A stretch of DNA of 64,000 bases from Leucaena leucocephala (GCA_037074615.1 CM073532.1:13538001-13602000), one strand, 5' to 3'; shown: positions 12,481-24,716, numbered from the stretch's first letter. Notes: generated by a model from the sequence alone, not told the origin. Translations and numbers: made by a program.

Positions 12481-15475
12481 TGTAAAAATTCTCCTTCTAA
12501 TAATAATAATTAATCACTTGAAATCATTTTTACAATAATTAGCTACAAACTAACCATGTTTATAAATGAGTTTCTTAATTTCAAAAGAGTTAACCATGAT
12601 AGAAAAGAGCTTTACAAAAATTATAAAGGAACACTACCATGGTTATAAAAGATTTTTCTTAATAAACAAATAATCATGATTGAAAAGACCAAATTCTCCC
12701 TTCCAACACTATCATAGTCATCAATTGTGAACTTCTAAAATGGGCCTCCCCGAGTGTTGAACCTAGGTAAACAACACCAAAGCCCATAACATAAACAAAA
12801 TACTGAATAATACTATTCATATACCAAAATAGTTACTGTGGATTCATAAATTCACATGAATAACCTTGAGAGGCCTCTGGCCTTCTACCAGCACACAATG
12901 TACAGTATGATCATCAAAATAGTAAGTTATCAAAGTATAAACAAAAGTAGGCCCTACAGTGGCAATTTATATCTATTCAACACATAAACATAAAGGAGGG
13001 TGCTATACTATGCAGGTCAAATAGCACCACTATACCTCTGGCACCTTCTCGGTGGAACTAGCAACTAAACTAACTCCTGAAAAATGTTAATAACCACAGG
13101 GTAAGACAAACGTCTCAGTAACCAACAATCATAATCATCATGCATACTAACATGTGCTCATGAAGTGTCAAGTGGGACAATTAATAAAATATACGAGATA
13201 AAAATAATACATTATCATAATATGATCAAATGGAAATACTACCCCAGTTTCTTCCATCAAACAAAACAAACCCCCTTATACTCACCGACTAAACCCATGA
13301 GCTAGTGATAACTACCATATGACTGGCCACTCAAAAAGCTAATTGGTCAAGTGTTATGAATAGGCCAAAATTCACAGAGCACAAGACTGGACCATGTGTT
13401 CATTGCCCTCGGTAAATTGGTGGGGGTGTCGCATCCCCTTGGTAAACTGGTAGGGCAGACAAAAGCCAACCATCGAGCTCCAATAGAGGCTATACCACGT
13501 GGTAGAAATACAATTTTATCATCACCAATCCCCAATGTATAATTCTCAAGATAATCATATTAATCAAAATCTCAATAGCTCAATAATTAATAACATCAAT
13601 AAATATCATAATAGGGTTTAATTCAGGATAATAACTTCCTTCGAATTCTAATCTCAAGATATAACAAGTTTCTAATCTTAATTCAAATTTTTTAAGTTAA
13701 ATTTTAAGTCCCACAAGATCATTTTCAATAAAATTATCAATCAAGTTTTCTCAATATAATTATATATCATCAGTAGATTTATATATATATCAAATCACTC
13801 ACTAACATCACATTAACACACACAATGAGTGGAAAGTGGTTACCTCTTGCCAAATCTAATAAAAGTATTATAAATGAAGAACCCCGTGCTTAGTTCACAA
13901 TTCACTAGTCAATCTATAATATTTATATAAACGTGCATCAATAAGTTGTTAATTTTACACAACACATACTTTTAAATAAATACTTACATTTCTATTCTAA
14001 CTTTATTTTATTTAAAAATTCTTAATTCAATACTATAACTTAATTTCTATATCCCAATCACATATTTATTTTTTAAATTATCATTCCAATGATAATCCTA
14101 TATTGTCTCAACTTTATTCTACTCCTATAAATTCTCATTTAACATCAAACTCCTCAAACAATAAAAAAAACCCAAATTTACAACCCTTAAAGCTTCACAT
14201 AAAATTTCCAATGCTCACATTTCGTAATCAACCTCAAAAATCAATTCATTCAATCCCCAAAACACACTTCAATAAGTTAAAATAAATCGTTGAATTCAAA
14301 TCTAACAAACCCAGTATCATAATTCATAATTTCCAATCAAACTCTAACTTTAATTTACTTAAATCAACCACTAAATCCTCCAATTATACAAAATTCTCAA
14401 ATCTCTTAACTTATAATTAACACTCAATATACTAAACCTTGAGTTTCATTATTATCAATCAAATTGCTAAACAAATAATCAATTTAATTACATAAGTTTA
14501 AAGTTCCCAACTTTACCTCTAATTTCCAAATCTCACTCACAATATCAAAATCTTCATTTCAATATTAAATCACATCATTCCTATATTTTAATAACTCATT
14601 TGCACCATCCATTAACTCATAATTATTCAATTTGATCAAAATCCTCAATTTCTCCAATTTAGAGTTCTAACAAAAATACCTATTTTCAATTTACAAACTC
14701 TAGTCATAATCTACACTGATTAAATATCAATTATAATAAACATAACCCAATCATTAAACTCAAATTTAATCAATAAAATTAACATATTAAATTAACTCTA
14801 CACTTTAACATTTAATCCCTAACCCCAAATCTCTTAAATAATGTAATAGACAAAATTATAAACTGATTAAATACAAGTATTCACTTATCTCTACAATTCT
14901 ATGGTTCTCATTTGTTAAAAATTCACACTTGTTCTAAACCCTAATCCTCAAACTTACTTTCCTTCCAATAGAAATTATATTTCTAAAGAACTCTCTTGGT
15001 ATAGAAAAATAATTAGGAAATAACTATAATAATTGAAAAATTTTATGAGAACAAACTAGAGATCAAATGGATATGATATTCATCAATGGAGGCGCTAGAG
15101 CAGCGGGACGACGGAAATGGCGATGAAGAAAAAGAAGAAGAAGAAAGCATGTGGGTTCTGTTTATGTGTGTTTGGATTTTATAAAAAGGTGTGGCCCTAC
15201 ACTTTTTTTAATATTATATATATTATTCAGTAGAAAACGACTTCTGCTTCTTTTTTTCCATTTTATTTTTTTATTCTCTCTTTCTATATTTGTTTTTACA
15301 TAAACAATAATAATATTATTATTATCATTACTATTTCATTTCAGTTTATGTTTCTATTTTTTTTTTTACTTTAGATAAACTCTCTTAAATTGGTAATTAA
15401 ATAAAAATTTTATCTACTAGGAATTTGTTCCTTCTAGTGCTACTTAAATTCTAATATTAAAATTGAGATGTTATA
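12481..15475 (-). mobile_element. Solo LTR B, old gypsy-type LTR, 3.0 kb
   Basis: A 3.0-kb AT-rich insertion interrupts the transposase exactly between ATCCG at 12476-12480 and ATCCG at 15476-15480. Read on the minus strand it begins TATAACATCTCAA (a decayed TGTAACATCTC start) and ends in TTTTTACA. A minus-strand TATA-like box (TTTATAAAA) lies near 15178-15186. There is no coding region, PBS or PPT. It differs from solo LTRs A and C and so is a different subfamily. Open frames inside it (for example 14103-14285) look like chance. Confidence 0.82.
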
Positions 15476-15481
15476 ATCCGC

Positions 15482-16049
15482 GACATATGCATTGGCTATA
15501 ACCATTGTTCTCCTATGTGGACCACTCAAATGACACCCATCTATATACAATATTGATCTGCACCATTGCAAAAAAACTGTCAATTAAGCATCCATTTGCA
15601 ATGAATACCCTCTCAAATCTTTTTGACTGTGAGTCTCCCCATCTAGTAACAGTGCGTGGATCAGTTTCCATAAGCCTCTCACATATCCAAGGAATAATCT
15701 TGTATGAATCCTCTGCAGTACCGTGTATTTCTTGCAATGCTTGTTCTCTACCCATGTACACTTGAGTGTAGTTCAATCATACACCATAGTCTCTGTATAA
15801 GTCCTTATTGAGTTCGTTTGCATTTTTGTTAATATTCACCCATACAATATGCACCCATTACCATGGGTATCCATCAACCATGCACTTCGCAATGATCTTT
15901 TATTTATTGTTTTTTATTTATTTGTATGAAAACTTGTGTGTGATGCTGTACTTGTATAGCATCTTCTGAAGAGCCCCCATATTTGAAAATGTTTGACCTT
16001 CTCCAACAATTAAATTCGCCCACTTGGTAGAATTCATTTTCGGTGTAGC
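15482..16049 (-). pseudogene. MULE transposase fragment, N-terminal half of the core
   Basis: From 16049 downward the minus strand reads STKWANLIVGEGQTFENM (the MuDR N-terminal plant domain), then ALQEIHGTAEDSYKIIPWIC, RTVTRWGDSQSKRFERVF and IANGCLI, ending in a DG.HLSGPHRR-like stretch where solo LTR B cuts in. This order is characteristic of MuDR-type transposases. At least one frameshift lies near 15530. The upstream side is separated from the rest of the gene by the copia insertion at 16050. Confidence 0.85.
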
Positions 16050-17949
16050 TGTTGGAATCATTTGAAGGGAATTGGAAGACACGCAGCGGAAATTAACTTT
16101 AAAAATTTTTCCATTCCCAGCCAGGATCTACCGAATGTGTTTAAGTCAAGGAGAAAGAAGTGTTACCTTCGGTTTCAAGCTTTGGTCGCGATCTCAGTGT
16201 CCACTAGTCGCGACTCTTCGCCTCTGGAACCTTTTAGTCGCGACCTCCTCTGCTTCTCGTCGCGACTTTACGTCTCTGGAGTTTGTAGTCGCGACCTCGT
16301 CAGCTTCAAGTCGCGACCTGCCTCTTCTTTTCGGATTTATGACGTTCAGATGCCCGTATGGTCGCGACCTCAGCGTGTTCTGGTCGTGACCTGTCTTCGT
16401 GTCTGGTTCGATCACAAGAAGTCGACAGCTCAGATCGGCTTCCTCTACCGGTATCCACACGAACAGCGTTCCAATCCCGAATGACGTGCTAGCGCCTCTT
16501 GTCCCTCTAGGGCTTTCTAGAGATTCCGTCCTCACCGTCTCTATCTCGGCAGTTTCTTATGTGCAAACCTTTTGCACTCTCCCTGCCCCCTCTTCTCACG
16601 TCTGAATGTGTGTGTAGAGATGTGTAGAACCCTAGCCCCTAATGTCAAATATATAGGAAGCTATCGGGCTTCTAATAGGGCCGGGCTTCAGAATTAATCT
16701 TATATTAATTCTAAAATTAATACAATATCATATATTGCATAATTTAATAAGAAACTAATTAAATAAATATGGTTTATATTAAATCCGTCCCATAGATTTA
16801 ATTCACCTATTTATTTAATTTAAATAAAGATAAGACGGAATTATATTTGATTTATTCTTATAAATCAAATTTGAGATATCTTATCAATTTGAATTTCAAA
16901 TTCAAATAGATCATATCCATTTAAATTCAAATTCAAAAGTGATAAAAATTTAATTTATCCTTATAAATTAAACCTTGCAAATATCTCTTATATTATATAT
17001 ATAATATATATATATACTAATTTATATATATATAAAATATATATATCTACCCTAGATTATTCATTGAATCTAGACATCTCTTAGATTCAATGAATCTGGA
17101 CATCATAGCTCGGATTGGGCTGTTTTGTGTGCGACCCTGTAGGCCCATATGAAGTTGGCAGTGGGCCAGTTACTATACTGACCCACAAGTCGTAAGCGGT
17201 CTCTAGCAAGGCATTACGACTACCCAAAACATATGAGGATCGATAAACGATGTAACCTTTCATACAACCATATCACGTCCCTTTTGTCACATGATATTTC
17301 GGTCAAGGATGAGGCATGGAAAACGTCATCCTTTTATTCCTGACCATTACTTTCTCGATCCCTGAGTAGTCTGAATATAGAAATGGAACTACCCTTCCAT
17401 TCCAGTATGGCCATACATTTCTCAGACTCACTCATCGAGGGGCCCAGTAATATCTCTCTACGAATGTGAGGGACAAATTCCATCTTGACCATTCACATTC
17501 CTCCGCATGAAAAACCACTAAGCCCGAGCATAGCCTTTATGATCACTCGGTCAAAAGTGACTTTTGACTAGGTCAAAGCTGAGCGTTTGTCATGTAGGAA
17601 TCCATGATGATCTCAGGTCAAAGGGCATAGTGACATGGCTTGTATATGAGAGGAGCTTATGACTTGACCCATGCAGCTCTCTCATAGCGGGTCGGTCCAA
17701 CACCCTGTACTCTTACATGTGCTTATGACTTTGATTTATATCTCTATATATCTTCAAAGTCATACTGGTCTTATTTCATCTCTGCTCCCGCATAGATGAC
17801 CGACCAGGGACATTTAGGATAAGATCACGAGTTATCCAAGGATTGTCATCATAGTAAACATGCAAATAATATGATAACTTTATTAAAAAATTCATAAATC
17901 AACAATGTTCATAAGATAATGATTGGCCCCTAGGGCACAATCTCCAACA
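16050..17949 (-). repeat. 3' LTR of the young copia element (complete)
   Basis: The termini are TGTTGGAATC (16050) and CTCCAACA (17949). Read on the minus strand, U3 starts at 17949, a TATA-like box TATATA lies at about 16650-16655, and R-U5 runs down to 16050. Hence 16185-16390, the GTCGCGAC array, falls in transcribed sequence. A TA microsatellite lies near 16990-17048. Open frames read across this LTR (16062-16605) are repeats, not genes. Confidence 0.92.
16185..16390. repeat. GTCGCGAC palindrome array in the copia LTR
   Basis: Eight copies of GTCGCGAC (six exact, plus GTCGCGAT and GTCGTGAC) start at 16185, 16207, 16237, 16259, 16288, 16310, 16361 and 16383. They form four pairs, each with a start-to-start distance of exactly 22 bp. 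The pairs belong to a tandem unit of about 51 bp (one unit 73 bp) that also contains a CTCTGG word before the pair. By TATA position the array lies in the transcribed R-U5 part of the LTR. Its function is unknown. Confidence 0.9.
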
Positions 17950-17960
17950 TCCTCCCACTT
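17950..17960 (-). other. Polypurine tract of the young copia
   Basis: The minus strand reads AAGTGGGAGGA immediately before the 3' LTR start TGTTGGAGATTG. This is the expected position and composition of the plus-strand primer for reverse transcription. Confidence 0.85.
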
Positions 17961-17963
17961 GCA

Positions 17964-20900
17964 CTATGTACAATCATTAATTTGCCTAATTCCCATTGAC
18001 CTAACATGACACTCATGTTTTGCTTGCACAAGCGGCTTTGTTAGAGGATCAGCAACATTGTCTTCCCCTGCTACCTTGCATATTTTTATATCACCTCTAT
18101 CATTGATTTCTCTGATGAGATGAAATCGCCTGAGTATATGCTTGGTCCTTTGATGTGACCTAGGCTCTTTGGCCTGTGCAATGGCACCACTATTATCACA
18201 GAACAAAGTTATTGGATCTGAGATGGTAGGTACCACCCCTAGTTCTGTAATGAACTTCCTGATCCAAACGGCCTCCTTAGCTGCATCAGATGCTGCTATG
18301 TACTCAGCTTCCGTTGCAGAATCTGCTACAGTGCTCTGCTTAGAGCTCTTCCAGCTTACTGCTCCATTATTCAGGAGGAATATGTATCCAGATTGCGATT
18401 TCTGGTCATCCTGGTCAGTTTGGAAACTTGCATCTGTGTAACCAGTTACATAGAGCTCGTCTTCCAATCCACCATAGACCAAGAATAAGTCCTTAGTCCT
18501 TCTTAAGTACTTAAGGATATTCTTGACAGCAGTCCAATGGCCCTCACCAGGGTCCTGTTGATATCTGCTAGTCATACTTAAGGCAAACGAGACATCCGGT
18601 CGAGTACATAACATGGCGTACATGATAGATCCTATGGCCGAGGCATATGGAATCTTACTCATGCGACCTCGCTGATCTGGTGTACTAGGACACAAATCCT
18701 TGCTGAGGTGAATACCATGAGACATGGGTATAAAACCCCTCTTTGATTCCTGCATACTGAACCTATGCAGTATCTTGTCTATATATGTGCTCTGACTCAG
18801 TCCTAGAAGCCTTTTAGATCTATCTCTATAGATCCTAATTCCTAGGATGTAGGTGGCTTCACCCAAGTCTTTCATCGAGAAAGATTTTCCTAACCAAGAC
18901 TTGACAATCTGCAAGGTAGGAATGTCATTCCCAATGAGTAGGATGTCATCGACATAGAGTACCAAAAACACAACTGTGCTCCCACTAACCTTTTTGTACA
19001 CACAAGGTTCATCAATGTTTTGAAGAAATCCAAACTCTTTGACTACTTCATCAAAACGATGATTCCAACTCTGAGATGCTTGCTTCAGTCCATAAATGGA
19101 CCTTTGAAGCTTGCACACCTTACCAGAGTCCTCAGAACGCACAAAACCTTCAGGTTGTGTCATGTACACATCCTCAAGGAGCTTTCCATTAAGGAAGGCT
19201 GTCTTGACGTCCATCTGCCATATTTCATAGTCATAATATGCTGCAATGGCAAGGAGGATTCTGATTGATTTGGCCATTGCAACTGGGGAAAAGGTCTCAT
19301 CATAGTCCACACCATGAGTTTGAGTAAATCCTTTTGCAACCAGTCGTGCCTTGAAGACATTTACATTGCCATCCATGTCGGTTTTCTCTTTAAAAACCCA
19401 CTTGCACCCGACAGTTTTTACACCTTCAGGCGGGTCGACTAAGGTCCATACCTTATTGTCGTACATGGATTGCATCTCAGACTTCATGGCATTAAGCCAT
19501 TTTTCAGAGTTTGGTCCCACTATAGCTTCTTGATAGGTAGTGGGCTCATTATGCTCAATGAGCAACACATCACGACTATCAGAAATCAGAAATCCATATC
19601 TCTGAGGCTGAAGTCGTGCCCTATTAGATCGCTTTGGGCCTTGCGTGACTTGAGGAGTCTCAACAACTTCTTGTGAGTCTTCTCTACTTTCCATCTCTAG
19701 TTCTGTGGCGTCTTGTGGCTCTCGAACTTCTTCGAGGTGTACCTTGCTCCCATTGGTTCTTTTAGAGATAAATTCTCGTTCTAGAAAGATACCATTTCTG
19801 ACAACAAACACTTTGTTATCAGTGGGGTTGTAGACATAATATCCCTTGGTTTCCTTAGGATATCCCATAAAAAAAAGGCACTTTGAAGATTTGGGCGCTA
19901 ACTTATCTGAGGCTTGTTGCTTAACATAGACCTCACATCCCCAAATCTTGAGAAAAGACAAACTAGGTTTCCTCCCAGTCCATATCTCATACGGAGTCTT
20001 TTCAACTGCCTTAGATGGAACACGATTCAGTGTGAACGTAGCTGTCTCTAGGGCGTGGCCCCAAAAGGATGGTGGAAGATCTGTTCGACTCATCATGGAT
20101 CGAACCATATCCAATAGTGTTCGATTCCTCCGTTCAGAAACCCCATTCCATTGTGGTGTTCCTGGAGGAGTCAATTGTGAGACTATTCCACAATTCCTAA
20201 GATGATTGATAAACTCTTGGCTCAAATATTCACCACCTCGATCAGATCGAAGGGCTTTAATTGTTTTACCAAGCTGGTTTTGTACTTCATTTTGAAATAT
20301 CTTGAACATTTCAAAAGATTCGGATTTATGTTTCATTAGATAGACGTAGCCATATCTACTAAAATCATCTATGAATGTAATGAAGTACGAATAACCTCTT
20401 CTGGCATTTGTATTAATCGGTCCACACACATCTGTATGTATGAGGCCCAACAAATCGGTGGCCCTCTCATTGTGTCCAGTGAAAGGCGACTTTGTCATCT
20501 TTCCTAACAAACAAGATTCGCAAGTATCATATGATTCAAAATCAAATGAGTTGAGAAATCCATCTTGATGGAGTTTAGAAATGCGTTTCTCATTTATGTG
20601 GCCTAGACGACAGTGCCAGAGGTACGTCGGATTCAAATCATTTGGTTTGATCCTTTTGGCGGTTATGTTATAGATATTTCCATGATTGGGTTGTTCCAAG
20701 TTTAATATGTAATGATCATCATGCAAATCACCATGAGCATAGAAAACATCATTACGATAAATGGAACATTTACCATTCCCAGAAATGGAAGTGTAACCTT
20801 CCTTATCCAAATAAGAAAGAGAAACAATGTTACTACTCAAAGCAGGAACATAATAGCAATTGTTCAAAACTAACAAAAGCCCAGTGGGCAGAACTAATTC

Positions 20901-20993
20901 ATAAGTGCCTACAGCTAGAGCAGCAACCTTTGCTCTGTTTCCAACTCGTAGGTCAACTTCGCCCTTCTTCAGCTTTCTACTGTCCTTTAGGCC
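17964..20993 (-). pseudogene. Copia pol: integrase, reverse transcriptase, RNase H
   Basis: About 1,000 codons continue in the gag frame after a single TAG. In order: a GAG-pre-integrase zinc region (CRLGHINEKRISKLH...CESCLLGK), an integrase core with TDVCGP, SDRGGEYL and NGVSERRNRTL supplying the acidic residues, and an RVT_2 reverse transcriptase with QMDVKTAFLNGKL and active site LYVDDILLIG. RNase H follows with TGYTDASF and ATEAEYIAA. The end falls just before the PPT, as expected. No ATG opens the segment: the first possible start is a TTG codon at 20876, so it is the continuation of gag rather than a separate gene. Apart from the TAG it looks intact. Confidence 0.93.
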
Positions 20994-21950
20994 CTACACA
21001 TTTGTACAAATGTGAGAACCACATGCAGTATCTAATACCCATGTAGTGGAAGTAGAGAGATGAATGTCTATAACATAAATACCTGAAGCGATAGCCCCGC
21101 TATCCTTCTTGTTCTTTTTCAGATCTTCAAGGTAGAGTTTGCAATTCCTCTTCCAATGACCCGGTTCATTGCAGAAGAAGCAAACTCCTTCCTTTGGAGG
21201 CTTTGCCTTCTTTGGTGCAGGCTTGGTTTCGGGCTTGCCTGACTCTTTGGTCTTACCAGATGAGCCATGACCCTTGCCCTTGCCCTTGCCTTTCTTTTTC
21301 ATACCCTTTCCTTTCTGAACCATCAAAACAGTACTGGGCTTTTTCTTAACAGTCAGCTCAGCAGTTTTAAGCATCCCATGCAGTTTAGAAATAGATTTCT
21401 CCATGTTGTTCATGTTGTAGTTCATGACAAACTGGTCATAACTTTCCGGGAGTGAGTTCAAGACCAAATCTGTAGCTAACTCCTGACTTATGGGAAATCC
21501 AAGCCTCTCAAGGTGATCTATGTACCCTTTCATCTTTAAGACATGAGTACTCACTGATGCACCTTCAGCCATCCTGCAGGAATGTAAGGCCTTAGTGGTC
21601 TCATACCTCTCTTGCCTTGCCTGTTGCTGGAACATTTCCTTAAGATGCACAATCATCTCATAAGCCTCCATGTGTTCCAGATCTCTTTGAAGCTCCGAAA
21701 CCATAGTGGCAAGCATCAAGCATCCCACATCAACAGAGTCTTCCTTATGCTTCGCATAAGAATCTCTCTGAGCTCTAAGAGCATTGGCTGCTGGCTCCTC
21801 AGGAATGGGTTGATCTAGGACATATACCTTTCTTTCCTGCTTGAGAACAATTCTCAAGTTCCTGAACCAGTCAAGAAAGTTTGTCCCATTGAGTTTGTCC
21901 TTCTCAAGGACAGATCGCAACGATAATGTAGCAGTATTACTAGTCGTCAT
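20994..21950 (-). CDS. Copia gag with CCHC knuckle and protease start
   Basis: The 318-codon frame begins with ATG at 21950. It starts with LRSVLEKDKLNGTNFLDWF, the usual opening of plant copia gag, has a helical UBN2-like capsid core, a Lys/Gly-rich stretch near residues 210-235, and a nucleocapsid knuckle CFFCNEPGHWKRNC. It ends at a TAG directly after the protease motif WVLDTACGSH. The active-site triplet reads DTA where DTG or DSG is usual. Beyond the TAG the same frame stays open into pol, so the TAG is either a point mutation (for example from CAG) or, less likely, a programmed readthrough site. Confidence 0.92.
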   Translation of the reverse strand: MTTSNTATLSLRSVLEKDKLNGTNFLDWFRNLRIVLKQERKVYVLDQPIPEEPAANALRAQRDSYAKHKEDSVDVGCLMLATMVSELQRDLEHMEAYEMIVHLKEMFQQQARQERYETTKALHSCRMAEGASVSTHVLKMKGYIDHLERLGFPISQELATDLVLNSLPESYDQFVMNYNMNNMEKSISKLHGMLKTAELTVKKKPSTVLMVQKGKGMKKKGKGKGKGHGSSGKTKESGKPETKPAPKKAKPPKEGVCFFCNEPGHWKRNCKLYLEDLKKNKKDSGAIASGIYVIDIHLSTSTTWVLDTACGSHICTNV

Positions 21951-23148
21951 GATTCTACAATTAAAATATGCAAGCGAATTAGCAATCTCCCACTGAATAA
22001 AACAACCCTCAATGTAATAATTAGTGGGCTAAGATCCATATTTTGCTTAAACTTGAGTCCGCTTTGGCAGGACGCTCAACTTTAAGTTATTTAGGTAGGT
22101 AACAACTTTACCAATTACATCAAATGTAACTCTTAGATATTTATGGGATTCCATCATCATATGATCCGGCATGTTTTAATCCCATCTAATGCCTTGAGAC
22201 CCAAAACCGTTTTGATAATCTCAATTAAGTCAAACAATAACAAACATAAGAGTAGCACCATTACTCTTGCTTATCTCCCCAAGATAACTCAAATGCACCC
22301 ACTTTGGTGGACCTACAAATGAGCGATCGAGGTTTTGACAAGTGTTCATTAATTGACGGCATATGACTTAAGATTTCTTTTAGAGGGTTTAATTAATTAT
22401 CTGGTTTATAAGATGCATGTATCGCGGTTGTATCTCATACAAGTATTATGCATATAAAACATACATGCAGTGATCTAATCAAAAGATGCATAATCTTAAA
22501 CGTGATACAATATGGCTCACCTATCCTAAGTCCCCTCAAGCCAATGAGAGGAGCTCTCTAATTAGAATAGGAAAAGTACATAAGGAAACCTCGTTTTAAC
22601 ATTCGAGGGGAGTGAGATGAGAAGAGAATGTACAACGAGAGTCATTAGAGGAAGGCACGACACGCAGGCCGTATTTAGAAAAATTACAACACTTGTAATC
22701 TAGAGCCATATTGTTCACCATACCCAAACATTCAAGAATCAAAATTCATGCTATTTGAAGGGCAATAAATGTTTCAAAACATTCATACATCAGAAAATCC
22801 AGCATATCTTACGATTATGTTGCGCTACGAACAGGTAGTCACGGCGGTCCCGCTAGCCGGTTAGCGGGCGGGGTGTGGGGCAGCGCCCCAAGGAAATTTT
22901 TTTTTCATAAATAATCAAGAATCTTAATTCTATTTCCTTTATATCCCATCAATATTAATTGATCAAATCAATTAACATACACCACCGATTTCAGTTTCCT
23001 TTTAGATTCCGTATATGTCATACATAAACAGATTCCATATATGTCATACATATCTCGCATGTTATCATATAATCAGCTAAGAAGTCTAACATACATCACA
23101 TGTATCAACAATCAAACCTAACTTAAACACAAAACGGCATGGCTCTGA
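21951..23148 (-). other. Leader of the young copia between 5' LTR and gag
   Basis: About 1.2 kb of non-coding leader on the minus strand. It contains two adjacent GC-rich hairpins at 22849-22868 and 22877-22889 and a truncated PBS at 23139-23149. No open frame of interest. Such leaders commonly hold packaging signals, but none is established here. Confidence 0.7.
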
Positions 23149-23149
23149 T
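23139..23149 (-). other. Truncated iMet-type primer-binding site
   Basis: The minus strand reads ATCAGAGCCAT. The common plant copia PBS is TGGTATCAGAGCCAT, so the first four bases (TGGT), which should adjoin the LTR, are missing. They were removed by the same deletion that took the first 335 bp (in plus coordinates) of the adjacent LTR. Confidence 0.8.
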
Positions 23150-24716
23150 CGTGACCTGTCTTCGTGTCTGGTTCGATCACAAGAAGTCGACAGCTCAGAT
23201 CGGCTTCCTCTACCGGTATCCACACGAACAGCGTTCCAATCCCGAATGACGTGCTAGCGCCTCTTGTCCCTCTAGGGCTTTCTAGAGATTCCGTCCTCAC
23301 CGTCTCTATCTCGGCAGTTTCTTATGTGCAAACCTTTTGCACTCTCCCTGCCCCCTCTTCTCACGTCTGAATGTGTGTGTAGAGATGTGTAGAACCCTAG
23401 CCCCTAATGTCAAATATATAGGAAGCTATCGGGCTTCTAATAGGGCCGGGCTTCAGAATTAATCTTATATTAATTCTAAAATTAATACAATATCATATAT
23501 TGCATAATTTAATAAGAAACTAATTAAATAAATATGGTTTATATTAAATCCGTCCCATAGATTTAATTCACCTATTTATTTAATTTAAATAAAGATAAGA
23601 CGGAATTATATTTGATTTATTCTTATAAATCAAATTTGAGATATCTTATCAATTTGAATTTCAAATTCAAATAGATCATATCCATTTAAATTCAAATTCA
23701 AAAGTGATAAAAATTTAATTTATCCTTATAAATTAAACCTTGCAAATATCTCTTATATTATATATATAATATATATATATACTAATTTATATATATATAA
23801 AATATATATATATCTACCCTAGATTATTCATTGAATCTAGACATCTCTTAGATTCAATGAATCTGGACATCATAGCTCGGATTGGGCTGTTTTGTGTGCG
23901 ACCCTGTAGGCCCATATGAAGTTGGCAGTGGGCCAGTTACTATACTGACCCACAAGTCGTAAGCGGTCTCTAGCAAGGCATTACAACTACCCAAAACATA
24001 TGAGGATCGATAAACGATGTAACCTTTCATACAACCATATCACATCCCTTTTGTCACATGATATTTCGGTCAAGGATGAGGCATGGAGAACGTCATCCTC
24101 CTATTCCTGACCATTACTTTCTCGATCCCTGAGTAGTCTGAATATAGAAATGGAACTACCCTTCCATTCCAGTATGGCCATACATTTCTCAGACTCACTC
24201 ATCGAGGGGCCCAGTAATATCTCTCTACGAATGTGAGGGACAAATTCCATCTTGACCATTCACATTCCTCCGCATGAAAAACCACTAAGCCCGAGCATAG
24301 CCTTTATGATCACTCGGTCAAAAGTGACTTTTGACTAGGTCAAAGCTGAGAGTTTGTCATGTAGGAATCCATGATGATCTCAGGTCAAAGGGCATAGTGA
24401 CATGGCTTGTATATGAGAGGAGCTTATGACTTGACCCATGCAGCTCTCTCATAGCGGGTCGGTCCAACACCCTGTACTCTTACATGTGCTTATGACTTTG
24501 ATTTATATCTCTATATATCTTCAAAGTCATACTGGTCTTATTTCATCTCTGGTCCCGCATAGATGACCGACCAGGGACATTTAGGATAAGATCACTAGTT
24601 ATCCAATGATTGTCATCATAGTAAACATGCAAATAATATGATAACTTTATTAAAAAATTCATAAATCAACAATGTTCATAAGATAATGATTGGCCCCTAG
24701 GGCACAATCTCCAACA
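23149..24716 (-). repeat. 5' LTR of the young copia, U5 end deleted
   Basis: It matches 16384-17949 nearly base for base but lacks the counterpart of 16050-16384. The missing part holds the U5 terminus and all but the last half-site of the GTCGCGAC array. The junction sits inside a short TCTG microhomology. The right end CTCCAACA is intact. Confidence 0.92.

Larger units (their letters stand above)
16050..24716 (-). mobile_element. Young, nearly intact Ty1/copia retrotransposon
   Basis: An 8.7-kb minus-strand element. Its complete 3' LTR is at 16050-17949, followed upstream by a PPT, pol and gag in one frame, a leader with a truncated PBS, and a truncated 5' LTR at 23149-24716. Over the shared part I count about nine substitutions and one 2-bp indel between LTRs (roughly 0.6%), so insertion was recent. 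It sits inside the MULE transposase gene. No 5-bp target duplication is visible: GTAGC on the left, TCATT on the right. Loss of part of the PBS and of the 5' LTR's U5 end would block normal reverse transcription. Confidence 0.93.

Noticed and set aside
16062..16605. Overlapping open frames up to 140 codons on both strands, looking like a GC-rich gene
   Set aside because: They lie wholly inside the copia LTR and are kept open by the GTCGCGAC repeat unit; the 5' LTR copy carries the same frames only in part.
16980..17050. TA-rich stretch as a possible origin or matrix attachment site
   Set aside because: It is a simple TA microsatellite present in both LTRs of the copia element.
20876..20876. 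Start codon for a separate pol ORF of 970 residues
   Set aside because: The codon is TTG and the same frame is open upstream to the TAG after gag, so pol is a continuation and not a separate start.
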